Of a stretch of DNA of 64,000 bases, positions 1 through 7,524 are shown piece after piece. A program made the position numbers and the translations under genes. The notes beneath the pieces are model-generated. The model was not told the DNA's origin. It was given only the letters and a program-made list of their open reading frames with translations, and did no database searches. How positions within the stretch are numbered: the first letter of the stretch is position 1; each line of letters starts with the position of its first letter. The DNA is from Komagataeibacter sp. FNDCF1 (lineage in GTDB: Bacteria; Pseudomonadota; Alphaproteobacteria; Acetobacterales; Acetobacteraceae): the NCBI RefSeq assembly GCF_021295335.1, contig NZ_JAIWOT010000001.1:561001-625000 (forward strand). Reading direction: 5' to 3'.

Positions 1-105
1 GTCACCTGCCGTGACCCGGCCATCAACCCATTGCGAGCGTTCCAGCACCGCGCGGCAATGGGTGACTTCCTGTGCGCTCAGTATGGCGGGGATATGGATC
101 AGCAT
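1..105 (-). CDS. piuC: PKHD-type Fe(II)/2-oxoglutarate hydroxylase PiuC/YbiX, N-terminal part only
   Basis: Only the first 35 codons lie in the window; the gene runs off the left edge. The reverse-strand translation begins MLIHIPAILSAQEVTHCR and continues through a WVDGRVTAGD stretch, the characteristic start of the PiuC/YbiX family (usually about 225 residues). These proteins are Fe(II)- and 2-oxoglutarate-dependent dioxygenases found beside catecholate siderophore receptors; their substrate is not settled. The ATG is 4 bases after the stop of the DUF4405 gene, so it is the fourth gene of an iron-uptake operon headed by the receptor at 1373-3682. The catalytic HxD...H residues lie outside the window. 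Confidence 0.85.
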   Translation of the reverse strand, partial: MLIHIPAILSAQEVTHCRAVLERSQWVDGRVTAGD

Positions 106-109
106 CGGT

Positions 110-616
110 TCAGTGCCTGTGGCCTGCGTGCTGTGGCAGGAGTTTGATCAGCACGTCATTGGGGCGCTGGCCCGCATCTGTCGCCAGTTCTTCTAGCGTC
201 TCGTCGGTGGAGCGCACGCTGTATCCCGCATGGGCCAGGCGCGCGGCCAGTTCATCGGGGGTGGCGTGGAACAGCGGGGCCAGGGTGGTGATTGGTGCGT
301 GGGTCAGCAGCGGGAAGACGCGCTGGGCCGGGTTGCCGCCCGCATGTCCCGTCACGACCATGAAGCCTGCCGCCGCCGCAAGTGATGCCATGCACGCCAC
401 CAGCATGGACGGATTGCGGAAATACAACACGAACTGCGCCCAGTTGCGCCACACATGCAGCACGAAGGGCAGCAGCAGCACCATGCTCAGCCACGTGTGC
501 ATGGAATGGAACATGCCGGGCATCCAGTGGAAGAACAGCGCCGTGCCCGATATGGCCGAAACCACGAAAAGCCCCGTGATGAACGGGGTGGAATATTTTT
601 TTATGAAGACATTCAT
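110..616 (-). CDS. DUF4405-type integral membrane protein (cytochrome b561-like)
   Basis: A 168-residue protein with hydrophobic helices around residues 11-30, 40-60 and 72-90, and histidines at helix edges (FHWMPGMFHSMHTW), as in DUF4405/cytochrome-b561-like membrane proteins that may bind haem. The C-terminal third is soluble. It lies between the Sel1-repeat gene and piuC in one direction with short gaps, so it is probably co-transcribed with the siderophore receptor; a role in reducing iron at the membrane is only an inference. An in-frame TTG at 637 would add seven residues, but neither start has a clear Shine-Dalgarno sequence, so the first ATG is used. Confidence 0.75.
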   Translation of the reverse strand: MNVFIKKYSTPFITGLFVVSAISGTALFFHWMPGMFHSMHTWLSMVLLLPFVLHVWRNWAQFVLYFRNPSMLVACMASLAAAAGFMVVTGHAGGNPAQRVFPLLTHAPITTLAPLFHATPDELAARLAHAGYSVRSTDETLEELATDAGQRPNDVLIKLLPQHAGHRH

Positions 617-645
617 CTGCAATATGATCTTTATCAAGGTGTGGT

Positions 646-1386
646 TCAGGCCTGTGACGGGACCTGCAGCCTGGCCATGGCCAGTCGCGCCAGATGGCGC
701 AGACGCGGGTCTGCCTGCCCTGTCACAAGGTGCGCAAGTGCGCGGAATACATCGTCAAAACCATGCTCAAGCGCCATGGCCAGCCATGGCAGGGCAGCAG
801 CAACATTGCCGCGGGCCAGATGCACACGGCCAAGGTTGAGGCCGCCCCAGCAGTCACCCCCCATGGCGGCGGCATGGAAGAACGTGGCGGCGATGTCGGG
901 TTCGGAAGTACTGATCACGCCGTCTTCCGCCAGCAGCCCCAGCATGGTCAGCGCCTTGGCCACACCACCGCGTGCCGCGCGCGCGTAAAGTTCGCACGCC
1001 CTGGCCCGGTCCGCCCGTACGCCACGGCCGGCCATGTACAGATCGGCCAGGTTGAAGGCGGCCCAGCCATAGCCACGGCTTGCGGCCCCTGCAAAATACT
1101 GCGCCGCCAGTGCCGGATTGCGGGCGGTGCCCCAGCCACGTTCGTACACGCGGCCAAGCATGTTGAGTGCACGCGGGTCATGGCTGCGGGCGGCGGCTTC
1201 GAACATGATGAAGGCTTCATCCATGCGGGCGTGATCCAGGTGGATCTGTCCCAGCATGAGCTGTGTCTCCACCATGGAGATGGCGGCGGCACCCGGACCA
1301 TGGGGCCGGGTGCACGCATCGCCACGGGGCGGGCAGGCATCCGCTGCATTGCCCCGTGCGTTCGGGGCGCGCTCAGAACGTGACAC
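646..1386 (-). CDS. Sel1-repeat (TPR-like) protein of the iron-uptake operon
   Basis: A 246-residue protein with successive Sel1-type helical repeats, for example ALNMLGRVYERGWG and AAFNLADLYMAGRGV, each about 36 residues with the AxxxLGxxYxxGxGV pattern. Such repeats serve protein-protein contact. A Sel1 protein next to a catecholate receptor and PiuC is a recurring arrangement in other proteobacteria, for example around piuA/piuC in Pseudomonas. The GTG at 1386 overlaps the receptor stop codon by 14 bases, suggesting translational coupling. An ATG at 1275 would remove 37 Pro/Gly/Arg-rich residues that are not repeat-like and could equally be the true start. No signal peptide is evident from either start. 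Confidence 0.8.
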   Translation of the reverse strand: MSRSERAPNARGNAADACPPRGDACTRPHGPGAAAISMVETQLMLGQIHLDHARMDEAFIMFEAAARSHDPRALNMLGRVYERGWGTARNPALAAQYFAGAASRGYGWAAFNLADLYMAGRGVRADRARACELYARAARGGVAKALTMLGLLAEDGVISTSEPDIAATFFHAAAMGGDCWGGLNLGRVHLARGNVAAALPWLAMALEHGFDDVFRALAHLVTGQADPRLRHLARLAMARLQVPSQA

Positions 1387-3682
1387 CGATATTGCCCATG
1401 AAGTACCGCCCCGGCGAGGGCACGGCGCGCGAACCGGAGAAGGAGGACGCGTAGTTCAGCCGGTTGGTGATGTTGTTGGCGTTGAACGACACCCGGTAGT
1501 GCCTGTAATCCCACGACACCATGCCGTTGAGGTTGAAGGTGTAGGGCATGCGCGCGGTGTTGGTCGTATCCGGCCCGGCCCAGTAACCCGAGGAGTACTG
1601 GGCGCCGCCACCGACCTTCAGGCTGCCCCAGTCGGGTCGCAGCAGCAGGTGCGACAGGTCATACGAACTCCAGACCGACATGTTGTTGTGCGGGACCTGT
1701 GGCGCCACCTTTCCATCGTCACCGGTGTTGCTGTGGGTGACGCGCCCATCCATGTAGGAATAGGAGGCAAAGACCTGCCAGTCACGTGTGATCCTGCCAT
1801 TGGCACTCAGTTCCACGCCACGGATGCGCCGCCCGCTGCCTGAATCGGCAAAGCCGGTTTCCATGTCGCCATTGACGTCATAATAGCGCGAATTGTTCTC
1901 GCTGATCTGGAAGAAGGCCACTGTGGTGCCCAGGCGTTTGTGGAAGAAGTCGGACTTGTTGCCGACTTCAAACAGGTCGCTGCGCTGGGGGGCAAGGTTG
2001 ACGCCCTTCTGCGCCACGTCACCCGCCTGCGGCTTGACGGTGACCAGCGACGACACATCGGTGCCCACTGGCTTGTACGACCGTGCGAAAGTGAAGTAGA
2101 AGGATGTATTCTTCAGCGGGGAATACATGATGCTGCCCGACGGGCTCCAGCGGTCGGACTTCTGTTCCGCCCGGCCATCGCTGGCGGTGGAGCGTTTGTA
2201 ATACGTACTGCTGAATGAATCCCACCGTGCGGTACCGAACAGGGAAAGCTGCCTGGTCAGCTGGATGCGGTCGGCCAGGAACAGCCCCAGGTCACGCGCA
2301 TTGGCGTTGCCATACCCACTGTCGGGGAAGGTGAGGGACGTGCCCGGATAGGCATATTGCGGGTTGCGGATGGTCTGGTTGTTGGTGCGGTTGGCAAAGC
2401 TGCCCGGCCAGCGGGAATCACTGGCATAATTGATATCCACCCCGGCCTTGAGGTCATGGTGCACGAAACCGGTATTGAAGCGCGCGCGCCCCATGATCAC
2501 GTTCTGCACGCCCCAGCCTTCCTGCCGGTAGGCCGCGCCCCCGCCCGCGCCATAAGGCAGGGCATAATTCCCGCCACCTAGGATGGCGGCCGCGCACGCG
2601 CCCGAGCACGCGGCGGGCGTGGTGGCGGTATAGTCACGCTGGTACAGGCTCAGCCGCGTGTCGTTGGTCAGGGTAAACCATCGCGTGATGTCGGATTTCA
2701 GCGCGGATGTAAGCGTGTGGATATTGGAGCGATCAAAGTCGAAATTACGCGTATAGCTGGTATTGCGCGCAACACCGTATTCGGTAATGGGGCGATAGAT
2801 GCCACCCACCTGAATCATGCTGACACCGTAATCAGGCTTGCTGTCGCTGTTCAGCCATTGCCACGTCAGGTGCCATGAGGTCCTGCTGCGCAGCCCCACG
2901 CCAAAATCCACCGCCGCGCCATAGCGGTTCGATGATACATTGTTGCGGTCAACCACATCCTGTTTGTTGTACATACCATTGATGCGGATGGCCATGTCAT
3001 CATTGATCTGGTAGTTGATGTCACCCGCCCCGCGGTAGAGCGGGCCGCTGCCAAAGGTCTGGTCGTAGCTGTAGCTGGTGCCGGCATGGGCGTGCTTCTG
3101 GCTCTGGTTGATCACGCCGCCCACGTTGCCCGCGCCGAAATATTCGCCCGATGGCCCCTTTATTACCTCCACGCTCTCGGTATTGAACGTATCACGCGTA
3201 TAGGTCCCGAAATCCCGTAAGCCATCAGTATAGATGTCCTGCCGCGCCTGCAGTCCGCGGATGCGGAACTGGTCACCGTTCAGGCCGCCCGCCCCTTCAC
3301 CGGTGGAAAGGGTGATGCCCGGCACGTTGGCCAGTGCCTGGTCCAGCGTAAAGGCGCGCTGCTGCCTGATCAGTTCCTGCGGGACGACGGTAATGGTCTG
3401 CGGTGTGTCGCGCACGGTGGCGGGCATGCGCGAGATGTGCAGGGTCTCGCTGTTGGTGTTGCCTGCCGCGTAACCGGCATCGTCCGTATCGACATGGCCG
3501 CCAACACGCACGGCGGAAAGCCGGATGGCACCGTCCGTGGCCTCGGGCTGGGGGGGCGGGGTTACATCCTCCGCACTGGCCTTGCCTGCATTGGCGCCAA
3601 AACCGACCGACATGCCCATGGCAACAGCCAAGCGTAATCCGCGCCCCTGCGGCCCGGTGGGGGATAATTCTGCCTTGCTCAA
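1373..3682 (-). CDS. fiu: TonB-dependent catecholate siderophore receptor, Fiu type
   Basis: A 769-residue outer-membrane receptor. An N-terminal signal region is followed by a plug domain (about residues 75-200; RDTPQTITVVPQELI, then IRGLQARQDIYTDGLRD and VEVIKGPSGEYFGAGN) and a long beta-barrel ending in the typical aromatic terminus GNIGVTF. Plug and barrel wording match the Fiu subgroup, which takes up ferric catecholate compounds using TonB energy. The start is TTG, supported by an AGGAG seven bases upstream; no better in-frame ATG exists. It is the first gene of the receptor-Sel1-DUF4405-piuC operon, under a sigma70-like promoter whose -35 element lies inside a Fur box, so iron repression is expected. 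Confidence 0.92.
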   Translation of the reverse strand: MSKAELSPTGPQGRGLRLAVAMGMSVGFGANAGKASAEDVTPPPQPEATDGAIRLSAVRVGGHVDTDDAGYAAGNTNSETLHISRMPATVRDTPQTITVVPQELIRQQRAFTLDQALANVPGITLSTGEGAGGLNGDQFRIRGLQARQDIYTDGLRDFGTYTRDTFNTESVEVIKGPSGEYFGAGNVGGVINQSQKHAHAGTSYSYDQTFGSGPLYRGAGDINYQINDDMAIRINGMYNKQDVVDRNNVSSNRYGAAVDFGVGLRSRTSWHLTWQWLNSDSKPDYGVSMIQVGGIYRPITEYGVARNTSYTRNFDFDRSNIHTLTSALKSDITRWFTLTNDTRLSLYQRDYTATTPAACSGACAAAILGGGNYALPYGAGGGAAYRQEGWGVQNVIMGRARFNTGFVHHDLKAGVDINYASDSRWPGSFANRTNNQTIRNPQYAYPGTSLTFPDSGYGNANARDLGLFLADRIQLTRQLSLFGTARWDSFSSTYYKRSTASDGRAEQKSDRWSPSGSIMYSPLKNTSFYFTFARSYKPVGTDVSSLVTVKPQAGDVAQKGVNLAPQRSDLFEVGNKSDFFHKRLGTTVAFFQISENNSRYYDVNGDMETGFADSGSGRRIRGVELSANGRITRDWQVFASYSYMDGRVTHSNTGDDGKVAPQVPHNNMSVWSSYDLSHLLLRPDWGSLKVGGGAQYSSGYWAGPDTTNTARMPYTFNLNGMVSWDYRHYRVSFNANNITNRLNYASSFSGSRAVPSPGRYFMGNIGVTF

Positions 3683-3744
3683 TTCACCACTCCTGGCGGG
3701 TCGTTCAACCGCGCGCCGTCTAACGATATGAAGGAAACGGAGTG

Positions 3745-3773
3745 TTAATAATCGTTCTTAATTACAAATGCAA
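3745..3773 (-). promoter_or_regulatory. Candidate sigma70 promoter of the fiu operon
   Basis: On the minus strand a TTGCAT (-35, 3768-3773) and a TATTAA (-10, 3745-3750) are separated by exactly 17 bases. This places the transcription start about 55 bases before the TTG start codon. The -35 element falls within the Fur-box palindrome. Confidence 0.55.
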
Positions 3774-3785
3774 ATGACTCGCATT
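3767..3785. promoter_or_regulatory. Fur box (alphaproteobacterial type)
   Basis: AATGCAAATGACTCGCATT is an imperfect 19-base palindrome (14 of 19 positions symmetric) with the TGCnAATnAnTnGCA core typical of alphaproteobacterial Fur sites. It overlaps the -35 element of the fiu promoter, the expected position for iron-dependent repression. A near-identical core lies at 61867-61881. Confidence 0.7.
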
Positions 3786-3789
3786 ATAT

Positions 3790-4248
3790 TAATCAAACAA
3801 ACTGGAAAGTGTTGCATTGCGGACACACGTCTCATGCAAGCATAAATATGTAAAAAACGCGAAACATTATGTAATTATTGGTAGGATGAATAGGTATTCA
3901 ATTTATAAAACCGTTATATATGAACGGCAGAGGTGCGGGCAGACCTACCGGATGCGATGGCTGTGACGGGCTGGATAATCCGGTTTTTGATTTCTGTTCG
4001 CATCTAAGGCCGGAACTGATATCCGGCTACCGGCCAGCCATGCCGGTACCGGTTGGCGCCCGGCGTCGATGCGGACCGGTTCATCCGGGTCTGCCGTTCG
4101 TCCGGTCCTGTCTCTTTTTTTTAGCGGGACGCACAGGCAGGCTGTGCTGCATCAGGTGGCCTGCGCCCGGCCGCCCTGCGGACTGGCCGCACAGGCCGTT
4201 ACTGCCCGGAGGGTACGGTTACGTTCCATGCGTTATGGCCGGGGGAAG
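3790..4248. other. Intergenic stretch without a recognised gene
   Basis: The first ~130 bases are strikingly A+T rich compared with the rest of the window and lie upstream of the fiu promoter. A small hairpin (CCGTT, 7-base loop, AACGG) sits near 3912-3928. Open frames further right have no Shine-Dalgarno sequence or recognisable protein character, so I call no gene. Confidence 0.6.
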
Positions 4249-4278
4249 CGGGGACGGATGAAAATATGCCCGTCCCCG
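4249..4278. terminator. Hairpin, possible original terminator of the phosphomannomutase gene
   Basis: A perfect 9-base stem (CGGGGACGG / CCGTCCCCG) with a 12-base loop. With the IS630 element removed, it would lie about 30-60 bases past the stop codon of the minus-strand gene ending at 5473. No clear T-tract follows on either strand, so a terminator role is tentative. Confidence 0.4.
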
Positions 4279-4322
4279 TAATGGCTGTTTGTTGCTGGGG
4301 CGGCCACTCATACCAAGGGCTA

Positions 4323-4898
4323 TCACCTTTGACCTATATGAGCCCAGTTTCTGAGACCGATGGATCGGATGGTCTGTGGCAGGGCGGTGAGGTTGTTCCA
4401 TGCGGTGCATGCGGCTTCGATGATGTGTTCGATGCCACTGAACACGGTGTTGGACAGCCAGTTGGCGCGGAGGAACTGCCAGATATTCTCGACCGGGTTC
4501 AGTTCGGGCGCGCGGGACGGCAGGAAGACCAGGCTGACGTTGCGCGGCAGTCTGAGTTTGGGTGTCGTATGCCAGCCGGCACGATCGAGCAGGACGACGG
4601 CATGGGCGCCGCGTGCGACGCAGCGTGAGATTTCCTCGATATGCAGTTGCATGCTGGCCGTGCCGGTAAACGGCAGCACCAGGCCTGCCGCCTTGCCAAG
4701 TGCCGGGCAGATCGCCCCGAACAGCCAGGCATTCTCGTAGCGCTGGTCGGCCGGCTGGCGTGGTCGGGTGCCACGCCGCGCCCATTGTCGGACAAGGCCG
4801 TTCTTCTGCCCGATGCGGGCCTCGTCCTGAAACCAGAGTTCAATCCGCCTGCCCTTGGGCAGATGTCCGGTGTGGGCGCTCAGGATCGTGGGGAAGTT
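4323..4898 (-). CDS. IS630 transposase, orfB (DDE catalytic half, by -1 frameshift)
   Basis: Reading in the -1 frame from the A7 run gives 191 codons beginning NFPTILSAH. The IS630 DDE triad is visible: D in ELWFQDEARIG, D in VVLLDRAGWH and E in ELNPVENIWQ. There is no independent start with a ribosome-binding site near the junction, which favours programmed frameshifting on TTTAAAAAAAC over separate initiation. The alternative, a chance frameshift mutation inactivating the element, cannot be ruled out from one copy. Confidence 0.85.
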   Translation of the reverse strand, partial: NFPTILSAHTGHLPKGRRIELWFQDEARIGQKNGLVRQWARRGTRPRQPADQRYENAWLFGAICPALGKAAGLVLPFTGTASMQLHIEEISRCVARGAHAVVLLDRAGWHTTPKLRLPRNVSLVFLPSRAPELNPVENIWQFLRANWLSNTVFSGIEHIIEAACTAWNNLTALPQTIRSIGLRNWAHIGQR

Positions 4899-5389
4899 TT
4901 TTTAAACGCGTCCATGACGGATGGATCCTGTCCGGGGTGACGCGGACGCGCGCTGACGTGGCTGAACCCAAGCCGCTTCAGCAGGGTGGAGACATGGCGT
5001 TCGTGATAGGAGACGCCAAAACGCTCTTCGATGACCCGCTGAAGATCGACCCGACGCCAGCGCACCACACCGTCCCGGGCACGGTCAGGCCCTGTCGTGA
5101 CCAGCGCCGATAATTCTGCCAGTTGGTCCGCTGTCAGGCGGCAGACCGACCCGTTGCGCCATTGGTCCCGCAAACCATCCGGCCCCGTAGCATTGAACCG
5201 GTGCACCCAGTCCCGCAGGGTTTGCCGGTCCATGCCGCCGATCCGCGCCGCTTCGCCACGGCTGGCACCATCGCGCACCGCAGCCAGAGACAAAAGGCGC
5301 CGTGCAACATTCGCATCCCGCGTACGAGAAGCCAGACGTCGTAACGCAGAAGCCGTATAATCCGTCCGTAAAGCAATCGCACCAGCCAT
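4880..5389 (-). CDS. IS630 transposase, orfA (DNA-binding half)
   Basis: A 169-residue frame with two helix-turn-helix-like regions: one near residues 40-65 (SRGEAARIGGMDRQTLRDWV) and a winged-helix part near 115-145 (YHERHVSTLLKRLGFSH). This is the N-terminal half of IS630 transposases. The frame ends shortly after FKK. At the slippery run A AAA AAA (minus strand, 4903-4897) a -1 shift continues into orfB, giving a 355-residue product, the normal length for the family. Translated alone it could act as a repressor, as in other frameshift-controlled insertion sequences (inference). Confidence 0.88.
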   Translation of the reverse strand: MAGAIALRTDYTASALRRLASRTRDANVARRLLSLAAVRDGASRGEAARIGGMDRQTLRDWVHRFNATGPDGLRDQWRNGSVCRLTADQLAELSALVTTGPDRARDGVVRWRRVDLQRVIEERFGVSYHERHVSTLLKRLGFSHVSARPRHPGQDPSVMDAFKKTSPRS

Positions 5390-5472
5390 TCCCGATCCTC
5401 CCTCTCACAACAGAATCAGAACAGGCCCTTCGCGTCACTTCACAGATGAGTCAGAGACAATAGCCCTTGGTA

Positions 5473-6948
5473 TCAGGCCTGTTCGCGCCACGGGCTGACC
5501 GCACGGATCCCGGTTGCGAGCAGGGTCTGCGCCCGTTCAGGTGTACTGGCCTCTACATACACACGCAGTTCCGGCGCGTTGCCGGACGGGCGCAGGTGAA
5601 CGACGTCGCCGTCCTCGAACGTCATGCGCAGGCCATCGGTTTCATCCACGGCGGCCAGCGGGCCGCAGGCCTGAGTCAGGCCAAGTGCCGCCGCGCCCTG
5701 TATGGGATTTTCCGCCAGGCGGGCGATCTGGGCCCTGCTTTGTTCGGTTGGCATTTCAACTAGCCGGTCACTGAGTGTAAAGCGCGGGGGCAGGGTGCGT
5801 ACCAGGTCAGCCAGATCCATGCCTTCGCTGCGTGCGGCCACCAGCGCGCAGATCATGGGCAGTACGGAATCCCGGGTGGGAAGTGCGGCCAGGGTGCGGC
5901 CTGCCCGTTTAACGTCACTGGCCAGCAGGAAGCCGCCATTCGCCTCATACCCGACCGAGGGTACGTTTCCCGCCTGTGCCGCCTCTGTCATGGCGGCCAC
6001 GACAAAGGGGGAGCCGATGCGGGTGCGCCGCACGTCTTTTGCAAAGCCCGAAAGCTCCAGCGCCGTGTTGCTGCTGACCGGTGTGGTTACGGCCGCCGCG
6101 CCCAGAAAGCGGGCGGCCAGAATGCCCAGTACATCGCCACGCAGCCAGTCACCCGCGCGGTCAGCCAGCAGCGGACGGTCTGAATCGCCATCGGTCGTCA
6201 GGATGGCGTCAAGCCCGCCATCCGCCGCCCATTCCCGCGCCAGGGCGGCATCTTCGGGGCGCACGGCTTCGGTATCGACGGGAATGAAATCCTCCATCCG
6301 GCCAAGCGGCACGGCATGCCCCCCCAGGGCTTCGACAATCCGCACCAGTACATCACGCCCGACGGCGGAATGCTGGTAGATGCCCAGATTCAGGCCAGAC
6401 AGGGCATCGGGGCCGAAAAAATCGCGGTAGCGTGCCACGAATCCGGGTATGACATCCGTCACGGGGGGCAGGACGGGGGGTGTGACGATCATGCCACCCC
6501 CATCAAACCACCCATCGGGCAGGGTAACTTCTTCCTCCCGCATGGCGGCTTCATCGGATTTCAGGAACTCGCCATGCGCACGGTTGAACTTGATGCCATT
6601 GCGGTCCGCCGGAATATGGCTGCCCGTGACCATGAGCGAGGGAATGCCATGCCCGAAAGCATACAGGCACAGTGCCGGTGTCGGCACGAAACCGCAGAAG
6701 ACCGGACGCCCGCCCATATGGGTAATGGCCGCGATACAGGCACGAAGGATGCGCGGCGTGCTGGGCCGCAGGTCCCCCGCCACGGCAACGGAAATGCCGG
6801 GCGCGAACTCACCAAGACGGGAAAGGTGTTTCAGGTACCCGACCGTATAGGCAAAGCAGACGGCATCCGTCATGGCGGTGACAAGGCCGCGCGCGCCGCT
6901 GGTTCCGAACGCGACGCCTGACTGCTTCATCCACTGGGCTATTTTCAT
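5473..6948 (-). CDS. Phosphomannomutase / phosphoglucomutase-type enzyme
   Basis: A 491-residue alpha-D-phosphohexomutase. Family motifs are in order: FGTSGARGL near residue 14; the phosphoserine loop MVTGSHIPADRNG with S110 as the likely phosphorylated residue; the metal loop TTDGDSDRP near 255; and the sugar-binding loop GYEANGGF near 335. It would interconvert hexose-6-phosphate and hexose-1-phosphate for nucleotide-sugar and polysaccharide synthesis; mannose versus glucose preference cannot be read from the sequence. It stands alone on the minus strand. An IS630 element begins directly after the TGA, leaving the protein whole but removing its native 3' flank. Its leader contains a long inverted repeat (6990-7040). 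Confidence 0.88.
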   Translation of the reverse strand: MKIAQWMKQSGVAFGTSGARGLVTAMTDAVCFAYTVGYLKHLSRLGEFAPGISVAVAGDLRPSTPRILRACIAAITHMGGRPVFCGFVPTPALCLYAFGHGIPSLMVTGSHIPADRNGIKFNRAHGEFLKSDEAAMREEEVTLPDGWFDGGGMIVTPPVLPPVTDVIPGFVARYRDFFGPDALSGLNLGIYQHSAVGRDVLVRIVEALGGHAVPLGRMEDFIPVDTEAVRPEDAALAREWAADGGLDAILTTDGDSDRPLLADRAGDWLRGDVLGILAARFLGAAAVTTPVSSNTALELSGFAKDVRRTRIGSPFVVAAMTEAAQAGNVPSVGYEANGGFLLASDVKRAGRTLAALPTRDSVLPMICALVAARSEGMDLADLVRTLPPRFTLSDRLVEMPTEQSRAQIARLAENPIQGAAALGLTQACGPLAAVDETDGLRMTFEDGDVVHLRPSGNAPELRVYVEASTPERAQTLLATGIRAVSPWREQA

Positions 6949-6989
6949 AAGGTCTTTCTCACAAATATCATCATATTCAGTACTGGACC

Positions 6990-7040
6990 CGGCATGTTTC
7001 CCGTATCATCACTGCTGGCAAGCCTACAGGAAACATGCCG
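6990..7040. promoter_or_regulatory. Perfect 12-base inverted repeat in the phosphomannomutase leader
   Basis: CGGCATGTTTCC (6990-7001) and GGAAACATGCCG (7029-7040) are exact reverse complements separated by 27 bases, about 42-92 bases upstream of the minus-strand start at 6948. It could be two operator half-sites or a stem in the 5' untranslated RNA. No known regulator can be named. Confidence 0.5.
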
Positions 7041-7274
7041 TATCCGCACGCCTGAAATGGTCATGCAACCGGGTGCGGCATGCCGGGGTAATGTGCACAT
7101 GCGCCATCATGGCCTGCCTTTCCCTATCCTTCATGCGGCGTACACACAGGAAGTGAAGCAGGGAAATAAGGCATCACGAAGTCCATGCCACATGCAGGCG
7201 TCATAATGATATGGGGCAATATTGATTCAGATCATGCAATACACGATACAGTCATCATGAATGGAATATGAAAC
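7041..7274. other. Intergenic, no gene recognised
   Basis: Between the inverted repeat and the promoter of the small ORF at 7336 I see only short frames without ribosome-binding sites. The right part is A+T richer and probably carries promoter DNA. Confidence 0.5.
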
Positions 7275-7303
7275 TTGTCCATTTCCGTCCCGTTTGTTAT
7301 TCT
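7275..7303 (+). promoter_or_regulatory. Candidate sigma70 promoter before a small ORF
   Basis: TTGTCC (7275-7280) and TATTCT (7298-7303) are spaced by exactly 17 bases, and a strong Shine-Dalgarno sequence follows about 20 bases later at 7323-7332. Confidence 0.45.
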
Positions 7304-7335
7304 GTAGGCAATCCAGCAATTACAAGGAGGGGCAG

Positions 7336-7524
7336 ATGGCAAACCTGGTTCATTTCCTGCAATACGTTGCGCTGAAGCAGTATTTTGACATGCAGGACCA
7401 GAAAATGCTCCGGACAGCCCGTGCAGCAGTCCGGACGCCCCCGGTCCTTGCCGCATCTACGCGTCCGGTGCTTCGGGGGGCTGGCACAGGCCGGCGTCGT
7501 GGCGGACACGTTCAAGCAGAATGA
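7336..7524 (+). CDS. Small hypothetical protein (62 residues) with strong ribosome-binding site
   Basis: The ATG is preceded by AAGGAGGGG at the right distance and by a plausible sigma70 promoter, better initiation signals than most genes here. The first ~30 residues (MANLVHFLQYVALKQYFDMQ) could form an amphipathic helix. The rest is Arg/Ala/Pro-rich and its last 68 bases run antisense to the 3' end of the dehydrogenase gene at 7457. I recognise no family. The C-terminal part may be a chance frame, and the true product could be shorter or a regulatory RNA. Confidence 0.4.
   Translation: MANLVHFLQYVALKQYFDMQDQKMLRTARAAVRTPPVLAASTRPVLRGAGTGRRRGGHVQAE

Larger units (their letters stand above)
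4313..5470 (-). mobile_element. IS630-family insertion sequence, complete
   Basis: An element of 1158 bases with a TA dinucleotide on each side (4311-4312, 5471-5472), the target duplication of IS630/Tc1-mariner transposons. The ends are inverted: TACCAAGGGCTAT at 4311-4323 matches ATAGCCCTTGGTA at 5460-5472 exactly (TA included), and similarity continues imperfectly for about 20 more bases inward. It encodes a transposase in two frames joined at a run of seven A. Both ends and the DDE residues are intact, so it may be functional. The insertion is directly behind the stop codon of the neighbouring phosphomannomutase gene. Confidence 0.93.

Noticed and set aside
3920-4261. 113-codon plus-strand frame before the IS element
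   Set aside because: No Shine-Dalgarno sequence, odd Cys/Arg/Pro-rich composition and no recognised family.
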